Source: JAKOUY01 sp037045185
GTDB lineage: Bacteria; Actinomycetota; Acidimicrobiia; Acidimicrobiales; Ilumatobacteraceae
NCBI GenBank assembly: GCA_037045185.1
Contig: JBAOHQ010000003.1
Location: 53,035 to 117,034 of the forward strand
Direction of reading: 5' to 3'
Length of the DNA: 64,000 bases
Under the pieces are notes generated by a model. That model was given only the letters and a program-made list of their open reading frames with translations. It was not told the DNA's origin and ran no database searches. Positions 54,006 through 62,744 of the stretch are shown piece after piece. Numbering within the stretch: position 1 is the first letter of the stretch; every line of letters begins with the position of its first letter. Both the position numbers and the translations under genes were made by a program.

Positions 54006-55572
54006 GCGCGAGTTTGATGCCGCGTTCTCTGGCTGCCTCCGCTCGTTGGGCTACGACGACATTCACTTCCTGCATGGTGCGCTCGAGTTCGGTAAGGACT
54101 TCATCGCGAAGCGTGACAGTCAGCAGTGGGCATTCCAGACCAAGGCCGGCGACATCAATCTCGGAGCCTGGAGGCAGATTCGATCTCAGGTGGAAGAGAT
54201 GGTCTGGAACGATATTGCCCACCCGAACTTTGACTCGGGGGCGGTTCGTCGACCCGTGCTCGTAACGACAGGCCGGTTAGTTGGGGGTGCAGCGGCGGAA
54301 GCACAGCAGTACGCGCGTTCGTTGGCCGAACGCACCCGGCAGCCACGACGGCGTATCGCGGATCGATGGAGGCAGCGAGAACGGTCTACTGCGTTCGAGA
54401 TATGGGACCGCGACACGCTGCTCTCACTGTTGAGCTCAACGCCTGAGACAAGCCTCAACGGTTGGAACAAGACGTCACTTCGTGATCTTCTTGGTCTGCT
54501 CGCGGACGTGGACCGAAGGGTCCTCTCCCTTCAGGTGATCGAACGCTCATCGCGAACCTGGGACTCTCAGAACGTCAGCCGCACAAGTATCGCAGCCTCA
54601 GTGGTGGGAAACCGCCTATCGGAATGCGGTCGCCCCGACCTTGCATGTGCCGCCGCATATGCACTGATTCGTTGTGGCGCAGTTCACGGACACTCTGGCC
54701 CCGACACCTCAGCGAACCTCGCCATGGACATCGGTGAGTCGCTGTTTGAGGTATACGCGAACGCGATACTCGAGGGTGTTGGGCCTATCGCCGATGACGC
54801 TGCCGAACTGTTCGGAGATTGGGGCGAGATGCCGGCCGCCATCACCTACCCAGTCCGGTGCTCGATCGTCATCGAAGCGTTGGGCATGCTCGGGTTGCTG
54901 TATTTGGGGCGGGGTGATGAGAGCGAGGCGGGCCGCGTCGCTGACGTTGTTCGCCGGATTGTGAGGCATCAACCTGGCGCGTCACATCCGATTTCCGATC
55001 GGTGGGCGATCTCACTCGTTCCACCGAGCATTCTGCTTCGTCAGTTCTATCCAGAGGAGTTGGAACCATGGCTTGCGAGCGTCGTCGGCTGGGTGTGCGA
55101 TCGGCACGACCGACAGCCAGGACTCGCCTCGGTGTACTCGAGCCCTCAGGATGAAGTCAAGTATCTGCTCGGCGACCCGTATGAGCACGTCGCTCTCCGG
55201 CGTCGCACCCAGTCATACATCGCGACCATCATTCTGGACTTGTCGAGTACGTTGGAACTGCACGGCCTCTACGACGATGCCTTCAATGACTTTGCCGCAG
55301 TCGATCTCGCTTACCCGGTGATTGAGCCCCTCGATCTGCCTGGCCAGTATCAGTTCGATGGAACCGGCGTGATCGCCGAGGCGAACATTTCCTTCGACGA
55401 GTTCGCCGGCGAGACAGCCGGCTGGCAGACCTCACCGCACCATCGGAGGGCGCCAACTTCGTACGAAATGGACCGCCAGAATCGCAGCTGGGAACTCCTG
55501 GCAGTCAGCCTTCTCCTACGCGATCGTCACTTCCTCAGCAGCACGCGTCGAATCGCCGGATTCGAGCCGTAG
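53953..55572 (+). CDS. Large protein with predicted N-terminal PD-(D/E)XK nuclease domain
   Basis: 539 residues from ATG 53953, with AGGAGG six bases upstream. The N-terminus (EFDAAFSGCLRSLGYDDIHFLHGALEFGKDFIAKRD ... WAFQTKAGDINLGAWRQIRSQVEEM) fits a restriction-endonuclease-like fold: Glu in LEFGKD, catalytic Asp, and QxK (QTK). The remaining ~400 residues are helical (TLLSLLSSTPETSLNGW, CAAAYALIRCGAVHGHSG, RWAISLVPPSILLRQFYPEELEPWLASVVGWVCDRHD) with no family I know; they may sense or bind a partner. Its place in a mobile element, paired with an unknown gene, suggests a defence or anti-element nuclease. Confidence 0.72.
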   Translation: MNGWLDDVLAGYLGTVSEREFDAAFSGCLRSLGYDDIHFLHGALEFGKDFIAKRDSQQWAFQTKAGDINLGAWRQIRSQVEEMVWNDIAHPNFDSGAVRRPVLVTTGRLVGGAAAEAQQYARSLAERTRQPRRRIADRWRQRERSTAFEIWDRDTLLSLLSSTPETSLNGWNKTSLRDLLGLLADVDRRVLSLQVIERSSRTWDSQNVSRTSIAASVVGNRLSECGRPDLACAAAYALIRCGAVHGHSGPDTSANLAMDIGESLFEVYANAILEGVGPIADDAAELFGDWGEMPAAITYPVRCSIVIEALGMLGLLYLGRGDESEAGRVADVVRRIVRHQPGASHPISDRWAISLVPPSILLRQFYPEELEPWLASVVGWVCDRHDRQPGLASVYSSPQDEVKYLLGDPYEHVALRRRTQSYIATIILDLSSTLELHGLYDDAFNDFAAVDLAYPVIEPLDLPGQYQFDGTGVIAEANISFDEFAGETAGWQTSPHHRRAPTSYEMDRQNRSWELLAVSLLLRDRHFLSSTRRIAGFEP

Positions 55573-55641
55573 GCGTCACGACACACGATGCCGCGGCGCT
55601 GGACAACTCCATCAATGTTCAGGCGGGAGCCGCAAGGGGCT

Positions 55642-58233
55642 TCAGATGTCGACGCCGCCGATCGACGCTGGGTCGAGACCTGGATCCGCCAGCCAGTTGC
55701 GACGGGCCACCGCTGGGACGTCGGCTCGGTCCCAGGTGATCACTCGCTCCAACAGCTCACGTGCTGCGTCGAGGTCATTGGTGTCGGTGACGACCAGCAC
55801 GTGGTTCGCTTGGCGGCCTCTGGTCATGCCGACGTACAGGCCGCGGCCGGTCGTCGCGCCGGTCGCCAACGTGATGCTGCGGTCTTGGGTGTCGGACTGG
55901 TTGCCGGGTTCGGTGGCGGCGTAGCCGAGGCGGACGTGGTCTCGGGCGTACTCGGCGGGAAGCACGACGACGCCTCCGCCCTCGATGCGGGCGGCGGTGA
56001 TGTCGCCGTGTCCGTCGATGGCGGTCACGATCCACTGGTCGCGGTTGCGGACGAACTGGCCGGTCGAGGTAATCAGCGTGCGGTCGTTGCGGCGGGTCGC
56101 AATGAGGTCACCGACCCAGGCGCCGATGCCGTCGGCGGTGTCGGCGCGGCGGGATCGGTCGAGCTCGCCGCGCTCCCAACGTTCGCTCTGGACGCGGTCG
56201 TTGATCAGGTCGACGTGCTCGTTGCGGGTGGTCGTGATCGCCAGCGACTGCCCGTGGTCGCGGCACTCGGTCCAGTAGGTGGCGATCGTCTCGAGGTGTT
56301 GGTCGATGCTGCCGGGGACGATGCGGCCGTGTGCTTCGTACGTGTCGAGCGATCGGGTGTCGCCGTGTCGCAGTTGCAGGGATGCGGCGGCTTCCCACGG
56401 GTCGACGAAGCGGTGGATGCGCTCGAGCTCGATCGTGCGGCCGGCGGAGCACAGCTCCGTGAACATGCCGCCGCGGCCGACGGCTTGGAGTTGGTGCGGG
56501 TCGCCGACGAGCACGAGCCGCCACGTCTGCGGGCGGGCGAGCTGCATCAACCGGTACAGGTCGTGCGTGCCGAGCATGGCGGCCTCGTCGACGACCACGG
56601 TGCAGTGCGGGCCGAGCTGCCACCAGTCGCCGGGTGGACGGTCCGGCCGCGACCATTCGTAGAGCAGCTTGGCGACCGTGTCCGACACCATCCCGGTCTC
56701 GTCCTCCAGCACCCGTGCCGCCTTGGCCGTGGGGGCAAAGCCGAACACGGGCCGGTGCGGTGGCGAGTGCAGCGCGGTGACGGCGGCGCGCAGCATCGTC
56801 GTCTTACCGGCGCCGGCCGGGCCGACGATCAGGGTGAGCGGGTCGTAGCCGGCGACGGCGGAGGCGGCGTCGTGCTGGATCACGTCGAGCTCGCCGCGCT
56901 CGACGGTGGCCGACGGTTGCGGGTCGAACGCCGTCGCCTCGGCCGCCCAGTCGAGGATCTGCTGCTCCTGCGCGAGCACCGCTTCGCTGGTGACGTGTGT
57001 GGCGATCGGTTCGATCCAGATCGACCGGCCGTCCGACGCCCGCCGGCGCGTGTGCTCGGGCAGCGCCGGGTCGAGGTCGACGCATTGCGCCATCACGGTG
57101 TCGACGGCCCGGTCGAGCCACGCCGCCCACCGCTCCCCCGACACGCCAGGCGCCGGCCGGGCGAGATCGCAGATCGTGCGCATCACGTCGGCACGATGCC
57201 ACGTCGACGCGCCGAGCGCGAGGGCGTCGATGACCGTCGTTGTCGTCAGCTCGCGCGTTGTTGGCGGGTGGTCAGCGGCGGCGGCTTCGATCGATCGACG
57301 TAATGACGTCGGCGTGACGCCGACGGTCGCGGCCTCGACTCGCCACAGCGCTCGCATCTCGTCGGCGGTGCGGCCGGTCTTGCGGGCGCGGGATTCGGCG
57401 GCGGCTTGGCGCTGCATCGCGGCCAGTTCCTGGCGGCTCGGGTCGCAGCCCTCGCGCCGGTAGAACTCGGCGATCTTGTCGGCCATCACGGTGTCGATCT
57501 CGGCGGTGCGCTTGGAGAACACGGCGAGCAGCTCGGCCGGGACGCCGGCGATCTCGGCCTGTCCGTTGACGATCGGCTCGAAGGCAACGCCGTAGCGGTG
57601 GGTGAGCTCGGCGCGCAGCACCGACTGGTAGAGGCCGCCGAACGTGCCCTGGTGACGCTTGAGGAAGCGGGCGTCGAGCGCCAGCCATCGATCGTCGGCG
57701 GTCTGCACCTTGGCGGAGATGACGAGGTGGGTGTGCAGCTGCGGATCGTCGGCGCGGCTGGTGGTCTGACGGAACGCCGCCATCGTGAGGCCGTGGGTGT
57801 CGGGGTGCATCCGCATCCCGTTCGAGCGGACACGGGTGGTAGCGCCGAAGCGCTCGAGGTAGTCGGCCACCGCTCGCACGGCGACGTCGTGACACTCGGC
57901 GAACCCGTCGTCGCCGGTGAGCGCCCACAGCACCGACAGCGACTTCGGCGCCGACAGCGTGGCGTCGAACCCGGCGACCGCTCGGATCACCTTGCCGTTC
58001 GACAAGGTGCGGTCGACGAGCGGATGTCCGAGCGCAGCCCCGGTGACCGGGTCGCACCCCGACAGCAACGCCTGCAGCGCCTCCGTCGTCACCTCGCCGT
58101 GCAGCCCGAGCCGATCGGCCTGATTCCCGAGCCACTGTCCGGGTAGCTCGCCCGTCGCCTCGGTGAGGTAGCGGGTGTAGTAGCCGGCCGTCGTCGCCGC
58201 CGTGGCGGCGTACAGGGTGGTGACTCGCATCAT
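55642..58233 (-). CDS. MobF (TrwC/TraI-type) relaxase with C-terminal helicase
   Basis: Nicks DNA at oriT and unwinds it for conjugative transfer. 863 residues. The relaxase domain has the N-terminal tyrosines GYYTRYL, ATLSAPKSLSVLWAL, and the metal site in DDPQLHTHLVISAKV (H-x-H). The helicase part has Walker A VGPAGAGKTT, Walker B VVVDEAAML, and VGDPHQLQAVGRGGMF, with a C-terminal GLYVGMTRGRQANHVLVV typical of TraA/RecD2-like helicases. It is shorter than conjugative-plasmid relaxases, and no coupling protein or type IV secretion genes are seen, fitting a mobilizable rather than self-transmissible element. Two ATGs (58233, 58230) are possible starts. Confidence 0.93.
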   Translation of the reverse strand: MMRVTTLYAATAATTAGYYTRYLTEATGELPGQWLGNQADRLGLHGEVTTEALQALLSGCDPVTGAALGHPLVDRTLSNGKVIRAVAGFDATLSAPKSLSVLWALTGDDGFAECHDVAVRAVADYLERFGATTRVRSNGMRMHPDTHGLTMAAFRQTTSRADDPQLHTHLVISAKVQTADDRWLALDARFLKRHQGTFGGLYQSVLRAELTHRYGVAFEPIVNGQAEIAGVPAELLAVFSKRTAEIDTVMADKIAEFYRREGCDPSRQELAAMQRQAAAESRARKTGRTADEMRALWRVEAATVGVTPTSLRRSIEAAAADHPPTTRELTTTTVIDALALGASTWHRADVMRTICDLARPAPGVSGERWAAWLDRAVDTVMAQCVDLDPALPEHTRRRASDGRSIWIEPIATHVTSEAVLAQEQQILDWAAEATAFDPQPSATVERGELDVIQHDAASAVAGYDPLTLIVGPAGAGKTTMLRAAVTALHSPPHRPVFGFAPTAKAARVLEDETGMVSDTVAKLLYEWSRPDRPPGDWWQLGPHCTVVVDEAAMLGTHDLYRLMQLARPQTWRLVLVGDPHQLQAVGRGGMFTELCSAGRTIELERIHRFVDPWEAAASLQLRHGDTRSLDTYEAHGRIVPGSIDQHLETIATYWTECRDHGQSLAITTTRNEHVDLINDRVQSERWERGELDRSRRADTADGIGAWVGDLIATRRNDRTLITSTGQFVRNRDQWIVTAIDGHGDITAARIEGGGVVVLPAEYARDHVRLGYAATEPGNQSDTQDRSITLATGATTGRGLYVGMTRGRQANHVLVVTDTNDLDAARELLERVITWDRADVPAVARRNWLADPGLDPASIGGVDI

Positions 58234-58385
58234 GGCCGGGACTCCCCGCCCAGCGCGGGCACTTGTCTGGTTTCGTACTTCGGGCTGGCCGGGAAGGGGT
58301 GCATGGCGGTCAGCTCGCGTGCGCGGGGTGGGTCGCGGTGACTCGACTTGGGCTCGTTGGCATGTGCGGCGGACGGTTGCTGATG

Positions 58386-58676
58386 TCAGCTCGCACGGTG
58401 GAGCCCGTCGGTGGGGACTGTTGCGTCGGCGAGTCGGACGACGCGACCAGTGGTGATCAGCACGTCGAACGCCCAGCGAGGGACACGCATGCAGGTACCG
58501 AACCGCAGCACCGGCAGGCCGGAGGTGCCGCCACTGTTCAGGTACTCGTGGGCGAGCTCGTAAGCGTGCGAGAGGCAGATCCGCATCTCTGCGGCCGCCT
58601 CCTTGATCGTCAGCAGCGTGTGAGCCGCCTCGACCCGCTCAACGCTGGTGCTGGGAGTCCCCAATGCCGTGTCCAT
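58386..58676 (-). CDS. Excisionase/AlpA-like helix-turn-helix protein
   Basis: 96 residues. The middle (LLTIKEAAAEMRICLSHAYELAHEYLNSGGTSGLPVLRFGTCMRVPRWAFDVLI) is the MerR-like winged helix of the HTH_17/excisionase family, with the typical Arg-basic contact RVPRWAF. Such proteins direct excision of integrative elements or regulate their transfer genes. It lies 150 bp before the relaxase on the same strand, and its upstream region is an array of 12-bp repeats. Confidence 0.82.
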   Translation of the reverse strand: MDTALGTPSTSVERVEAAHTLLTIKEAAAEMRICLSHAYELAHEYLNSGGTSGLPVLRFGTCMRVPRWAFDVLITTGRVVRLADATVPTDGLHRAS

Positions 58677-58701
58677 GGCCCGGGATGGTGCGCTTCAGGC
58701 A

Positions 58702-58852
58702 TCCCGGAGATGCTCCCGACGGTGTTCCCGATCCGCAGAAATCGACAGGGATGTTCCCGGCAATGTTCCCGATCCAGTTCCCGATTCCGCCAGGGGCTCC
58801 CTGGGAGCTCCCGAGTCACCTCCCGGTAGGACTCAAGTCATCCCGGTCGAGA
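58702..58852. repeat. 12-bp iteron-like array upstream of the excisionase gene
   Basis: TCCCG(A/G) starts at 58702, 58714, 58726, then 58755, 58767, 58779, then 58809, 58821 and 58841. That is three groups, the first two with exact 12-bp steps, groups recurring every 53-54 bp. Individual repeats read TCCCGGAGATGC, TCCCGACGGTGT, TCCCGGCAATGT, TCCCGATCCAGT. The array fills the gap between the ankyrin gene and the excisionase start. Candidate roles are Xis binding, a replication origin (iterons) or part of oriT. Confidence 0.65.
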
Positions 58853-59860
58853 TCTGACGATCAATTCACGGATCTCGCCGGCCTCGAGGTCGCGGTCGTC
58901 GATGAGGTCCTGTGCGCTGCGACCACGGGAGTCGGTCGCTGCGGGGTTCGCACCGCGCTCCAAGAGCCGCGCGAACGACGGCGCGTTCCCACTGTGCGCG
59001 GCGGAGAGCAGCGGCGTCCGTCCGCTCCCGTCGAGAGCTTCGATATCGGCGCCAAGCTCGAGAAGGAGGTCGATGAGGTCGACGTCATCGACGTCAGCGA
59101 TGCACGCAATCCGATGGAGCACCGTCTCCTTCTCCCATCCAGCGACGGCAGCGATGTCGGCCCCTGCGTCGACGAGCCGACGGATGACCGCTCCGCTCGA
59201 ACCCTCTTGGTTGACCGTGCAGAACAGCGGCGGGTAGCCGGGCGGATTCGGATTGGCGCCGGCTGCGATGAGGCGCTCGGCGAAGCGCGTCGATTGCTCG
59301 CGGGTCGAGTCCGCGTACGCGGCTTCGGTGAGCAATGACCACTCGTCGTTCACGTGGTTGGGGTTCGCTCCAGCCTGCAGCAGCGCATCGACACACGACT
59401 CATGTCGAAACTGAACCGCCAGCATCAGAGCCGTGTCGCCGTGCGCATCGGGCGTTTCCGTCCCGATCGATCGCACCAGGGCGGCGATTGCCTCGGCATC
59501 TCCGCGACGAGCCGCGCGGTGGAGCTGTGTGTACCCGTGCGCGAGTCGCGAGCCGACGGGCGCGCCGAGCTCGACGAGCCGGTCAGCCAGAGCGTCGAAC
59601 TCGTTCGCGTCGGCGTACGTCAGGGCAGACCACCCATCGTCTGCGGTCCAGCCCACGTCCGCCCCCGTCGCGACGAGCAGTTCGGCTATCTCCACACGAT
59701 TGTTCTCCGCTGCAACGGCGAGTGGAACTCGACGTCCCTTTCGTTCGTTTGGGTCAGCGCCGGCGGCAAGGCTGCTCCGCACGCTGTCGACGTCCCCGAG
59801 CCTGATTGAACGCGCCAGCACGCGAGCCGGCGCCCGATCCCCTTGGGCAGCCCCGCTCAA
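58838..59860 (-). CDS. Ankyrin-repeat protein
   Basis: 340 residues made of about eight to nine ankyrin repeats with the D-x-x-G-x-T/A-x-L-x-x-A pattern: RVPLAVAAENNRVEIAELLVATGADV, DGWSALTYADANEFDALADRLVELGAPV, HGYTQLHRAARRGDAEAIAALV, HGDTALMLAVQFRHESCVDALLQAGANPN, GRTPLLSAAHSGNAPSFARLLERGANP. No enzymatic domain, signal peptide or membrane segment. It is a protein-binding scaffold. Ankyrin proteins occur as immunity or adaptor proteins in toxin loci. The start overlaps the upstream gene by four bases. Confidence 0.9.
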   Translation of the reverse strand: MSGAAQGDRAPARVLARSIRLGDVDSVRSSLAAGADPNERKGRRVPLAVAAENNRVEIAELLVATGADVGWTADDGWSALTYADANEFDALADRLVELGAPVGSRLAHGYTQLHRAARRGDAEAIAALVRSIGTETPDAHGDTALMLAVQFRHESCVDALLQAGANPNHVNDEWSLLTEAAYADSTREQSTRFAERLIAAGANPNPPGYPPLFCTVNQEGSSGAVIRRLVDAGADIAAVAGWEKETVLHRIACIADVDDVDLIDLLLELGADIEALDGSGRTPLLSAAHSGNAPSFARLLERGANPAATDSRGRSAQDLIDDRDLEAGEIRELIVRSRPG

Positions 59861-60228
59861 CGCTGAACCCCCTCGCTCGACTTGGGAGCGAACCGGACGT
59901 GGTCAAGGTCGGGAAACTCGAAGTTGTCCGTCCATGTGTGAACGTCGACGTCGTGTAGCTGCCCTGCCTTTGTGAGCAGCACCATGCCTCCAATGCCTTC
60001 TCCAGCGTCGTCCAGCACAACTGCGTCGATGGGAAACACTCCGACGCCAACAACATTGGCCGTTTCAACGCTGTGCACGAAGCCGATCGAGGAACAACCG
60101 CATTCACACGACCTGTCCACCAGGGGTGCCGCTTCGAGCTGGGTCCTCAGCTCCTCCGCCAACTCGACGTCGAACGACAACCAGGCGCGCAAGACTGCCA
60201 GTTCGCGGTCGGTGAGTGGCCGGGGCAT
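59857..60228 (-). CDS. Small hypothetical protein, partner of the ankyrin gene
   Basis: 123 residues: MPRPLTDRELAVLRAWLSFDVELAEELRTQLEAAPLVDRSCECGCSSIGF ... VDVHTWTDNFEFPDLDHVRFAPK. The CECGC cysteine cluster is notable and could bind metal. The overall pattern (helical start, beta-rich end, FPDLD close) is like small immunity proteins of polymorphic toxin systems, but I cannot name a family. It overlaps the ankyrin gene by four bases, so the two are co-translated. Confidence 0.7.
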   Translation of the reverse strand: MPRPLTDRELAVLRAWLSFDVELAEELRTQLEAAPLVDRSCECGCSSIGFVHSVETANVVGVGVFPIDAVVLDDAGEGIGGMVLLTKAGQLHDVDVHTWTDNFEFPDLDHVRFAPKSSEGVQR

Positions 60229-60390
60229 GCCACGAGCATTTCACACCGTCATTGCGTACCAGTGAGCCAATTCTGCGATGCGGAAGCGGTGGTAGCCAGG
60301 CATCCGGCGCACCGGCACGAAGTAGTGGCTTGCAGAGCGTCGCCGGGCGATGCATCTGCCTTCGTTCGCTGATCGTGGGAGAATTCCCCA

Positions 60391-61038
60391 GTGTCCGCCG
60401 AGGTCAATGCCGCATCGCTGTCCACTCTTCGGGAGAAGCTGAGAGCGGTGACGAACGAGTATCTCGCCGCCGATGACGCTGCACGACTGTGCGCACTTGC
60501 GCGTCCAGCGGTTCGCCTGACGCACGGTGAGCGAGAGTCTGAGACGCACCTCGGCGGAAGCGCACGACTGGAGCCGGGGCAGGTATGGCCGAGCCTCGAT
60601 GGACGCTCGTTGGCGCTCCTGGTCGTGCTCGACATGGAGCAGGTCTCACGCTTTGTCGTTGACGTTGAACTCCCAGCCGAGGGTTACCTGAACTTCTTCT
60701 ACGACGCCGAGGAACAGTCGGTTTGGGGATTCGAGCCTGACGACAACAGAGCTTGGCGGGTGCTCTACGCCGCTTCGGCATCCGCCGTTGAGGTCGCGCC
60801 GCCGACGGACGCGCCATCCTTTCCAGTGATCCGGTTGGTCGCCGAGCAGGCTCTCACGCTTCCGGGCTGGGAGGAACCGGTCGCAAGCCCACTCTTTCCG
60901 GCCCACGCTCCTCCTCGCAAGGGGCTCCTCGGGCGCAGAACGGACAAGAAGGATCAGGCACGCCGCGATGCCTATTTCGCCGTCCAGGACGCTTGGCGGA
61001 TCGGCGAGCACCCCGACCACATCGGGCACCAGATTGGC
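60391..61038 (+). pseudogene. DUF1963 (YwqG-like) protein, 5' part, interrupted by IS110-family element
   Basis: 216 codons from GTG 60391 up to the element. The body SARLEPGQVWPSLDGRSLALLVVLDMEQVSRFVVDVELPAEGYLNFFYDAEEQSVWGF is a typical DUF1963/YwqG pattern (F-x-x-Q, G-x-L-x-F-F-x-D). The 5' part ends HIGHQIG at 61038. The 3' part resumes at 62376, and the two join in frame when the element plus one TTGGC copy is removed (HQIG-TSEQW). YwqG homologues are of unknown function and often sit near polymorphic toxin genes. Confidence 0.85.
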
Positions 61039-61236
61039 TCAGTGTCACACTTGTCTGCGTCCGGGGGTTTGGCTCTCAGACTGGGTGACCTTCGTGGTCA
61101 GCATCCTTTCTGCCGGCCCTCGGACGCGGGAAACCGGCCGATGTGGCTTGATAGGAGCGTGGCATCGCCCCCACTGAGGTGTGCCCACCGGCCGGTCCCG
61201 TTGCTACTTCCACACGATGTGAAAGGTGACGAGGAC
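61039..61236 (+). ncRNA. Candidate bridge RNA region in the IS110 left end
   Basis: 198 non-coding bases between the element's left end and the transposase start, where IS110-group elements encode their bridge RNA. Small hairpins are visible (TGACC-TTCGT-GGTCA; TTCCACA-CGA-TGTGAAA). CTGAGGTG at 61174-61181 is complementary to CACCTCAG at the insertion site (62375-62382), as expected of a target-binding guide. A TTGGC..TCAGA string at 61069-61080 also echoes the target. Promoter and RNA ends cannot be defined by eye. Confidence 0.45.
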
Positions 61237-62370
61237 ATGGTGACATTCGGGATCGACGCGCACAAGCGCACCCACACGGTCGTCGCGGTCGACGATGTCG
61301 GCCGCCAGCTCGGGGTCAAGACCACGACTGGCACGTCCAGCGACGACCACCTTGGGTTGGTGCGCTGGGCGGCCCAGTTCGATGGTCAGCGACGGTGGGC
61401 AGTCGAGGACTGTCGGCACCTGTCACGCCGGCTCGAGGCCGACCTGCTACGGGTTGGGGAGGTGATCGTTCGAGTACCACCGACGTTGATGGCCCACGCT
61501 CGTGACGCGGCGCGCACCTACGGCAAGTCCGATCCGATCGACGCGCTCGCGGTCGCCCGGGCGGCATTGGCGAACCCGGACCTGCCAACTGCCCGGCTGG
61601 ATGGCCCGGCTCGCGAGCTGCGGCTGCTGGTCGATCACCGAGAAGACCTGGTCGCAGAGCGCACACGGTGCATCAACCGTTTGCGTTGGCACCTCCAGGA
61701 GCTCGACCCGACCTGGGATCCGCCAGCCCGCCGGCTCACACGCGTGAAGCACCTCGATGCTGTCGGGGCCCGCCTGGCCGGCTTCGAAGGACCGGTCGCC
61801 CGGATCGCCGCCGAGATCGTTGTCCACGCCCGTCAACTCACCATGCGCGAGACCGAGCTCGAGCGCGAGATCACCGCGCTCGTCGGCGAGCAGGCACCGA
61901 CATTGCTCGCGCTCGTCGGTGTTGGCGCGCTGACCGCGGCCAAGATCGTCGCCGAGACCGCTGACGTCACCCGCTTCAAGAGCAAGGACGCATACGCCCG
62001 TCACAACGGCACCGCCCCGCTGCCGGTCCGGTCCGGCAACCGCGAACGCCACCGGCTATCACGCACCGGGAACAGGCAACTCAACACCGCGGTTCACCGC
62101 ATCGCGATCACACAGATGCGCTGCCATCCCGACGCCCGCACCTACCTGGACCGCCGCCTCGCGAACGGCAACACCAAAACCGAAGCACTACGAGCTCTCA
62201 AGCGACGCCTCTCCGACGTCGTCAACCGAAGCCTGGTCGCCGACGCCCAACCCCACAACTTGCCGCGACTTGCATCGCGCAGGCTGCTTGACATAGGAGC
62301 AAAGGATGGCCGGTCCTGCAACAGGGTCCGATCTGGCGTGAATGCGATCTGGTTTCTCAGGGATACCCAC
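61237..62370 (+). CDS. IS110-family transposase (DEDD)
   Basis: Starts MVTFGIDAHKRTHTVVAVDD at ATG 61237 (GAGG upstream). The N-terminal RuvC-like DEDD domain has Asp in FGIDAHK, Glu in WAVEDCRH and Asp in GKSDPIDALAVARAAL. The C-terminal Tnp_20 domain has LLALVGVGALTAAKIVAE, FKSKDAYARHNGTAPLPVRSGN with the catalytic Ser, and RHRLSRTGNRQLNTAVHRIAI. In this frame there is no stop inside the element; it reads on into the host gene to 62667. A one-base slip near 62285 would give the stop TAG at 62294-62296, which may be the true end. Recombination is thought to be guided by the element's own RNA. Confidence 0.88.
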
Positions 62371-62375
62371 TTGGC

Positions 62376-62575
62376 ACCTCAGAGCAGTGGAGCGCAGCCG
62401 GGCGGGCTGACGTTCGGGATACCCAGGAGGACTGGCAGCTGCTGCTGCAGGTCGAGTCCGACGACGCTGCCGGATGGATGTGGGGCGATGTCGGAGCGCT
62501 GTACTACGCGGTCCGCTCGAGCGAGCCCGCTCGCGCAAGTTCGACCACGGTTGGATGATCCTCCAATGCGGTTAA
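62376..62575 (+). pseudogene. DUF1963 (YwqG-like) protein, 3' part after the IS
   Basis: Continues the interrupted gene: TSEQWSAAGRADVRDTQEDWQLLLQVESDDAAGWMWGDVGALYYAVR, the characteristic W-Q-L-L-L-Q-(V/I)-x-S-D and GD-x-G-x-L-Y-(F/Y) end of the family. The canonical last residues ARKFDHGWMILQCG and a TAA (62573-62575) are one base out of frame, so a base is missing around 62527-62535. Together with the 5' part the ancestral protein would have been about 283 residues. Confidence 0.82.
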
Positions 62576-62744
62576 TCGTGGTCGACCATCGAGGCAACGC
62601 GCTCCGGCCGCTCCCAGCACGGCCGTCGGGCGCAAAGGCCCCCGATCAGAGCGTCACCATGCTCTGACCGATCATTTGGTCGAGCGATATGAAGACGGAT
62701 TGCCGTCACCCGCACCCGGGAGCGCCACGACATACCCTGAGGTC

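Larger units (their letters stand above)
61034..62375 (+). mobile_element. IS110-family insertion sequence in the DUF1963 gene
   Basis: About 1.33 kb between two copies of TTGGC (61034-61038 and 62371-62375), each at a junction with the DUF1963 gene. Its coding region is an IS110 (DEDD) transposase, preceded by ~198 bp of non-coding left end and with little non-coding right end. There are no obvious terminal inverted repeats, as usual for IS110. Removing 61039-62375 restores the DUF1963 reading frame exactly, so the ends are well supported, give or take the five shared bases. Confidence 0.85.

Noticed and set aside
58664..59338. Pro-rich plus-strand frame through the iteron array (MFPAMFPIQFPIP...)
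   Set aside because: The Pro-rich repeats are a by-product of the 12-bp DNA repeat (four codons). The frame continues antisense to the ankyrin gene.
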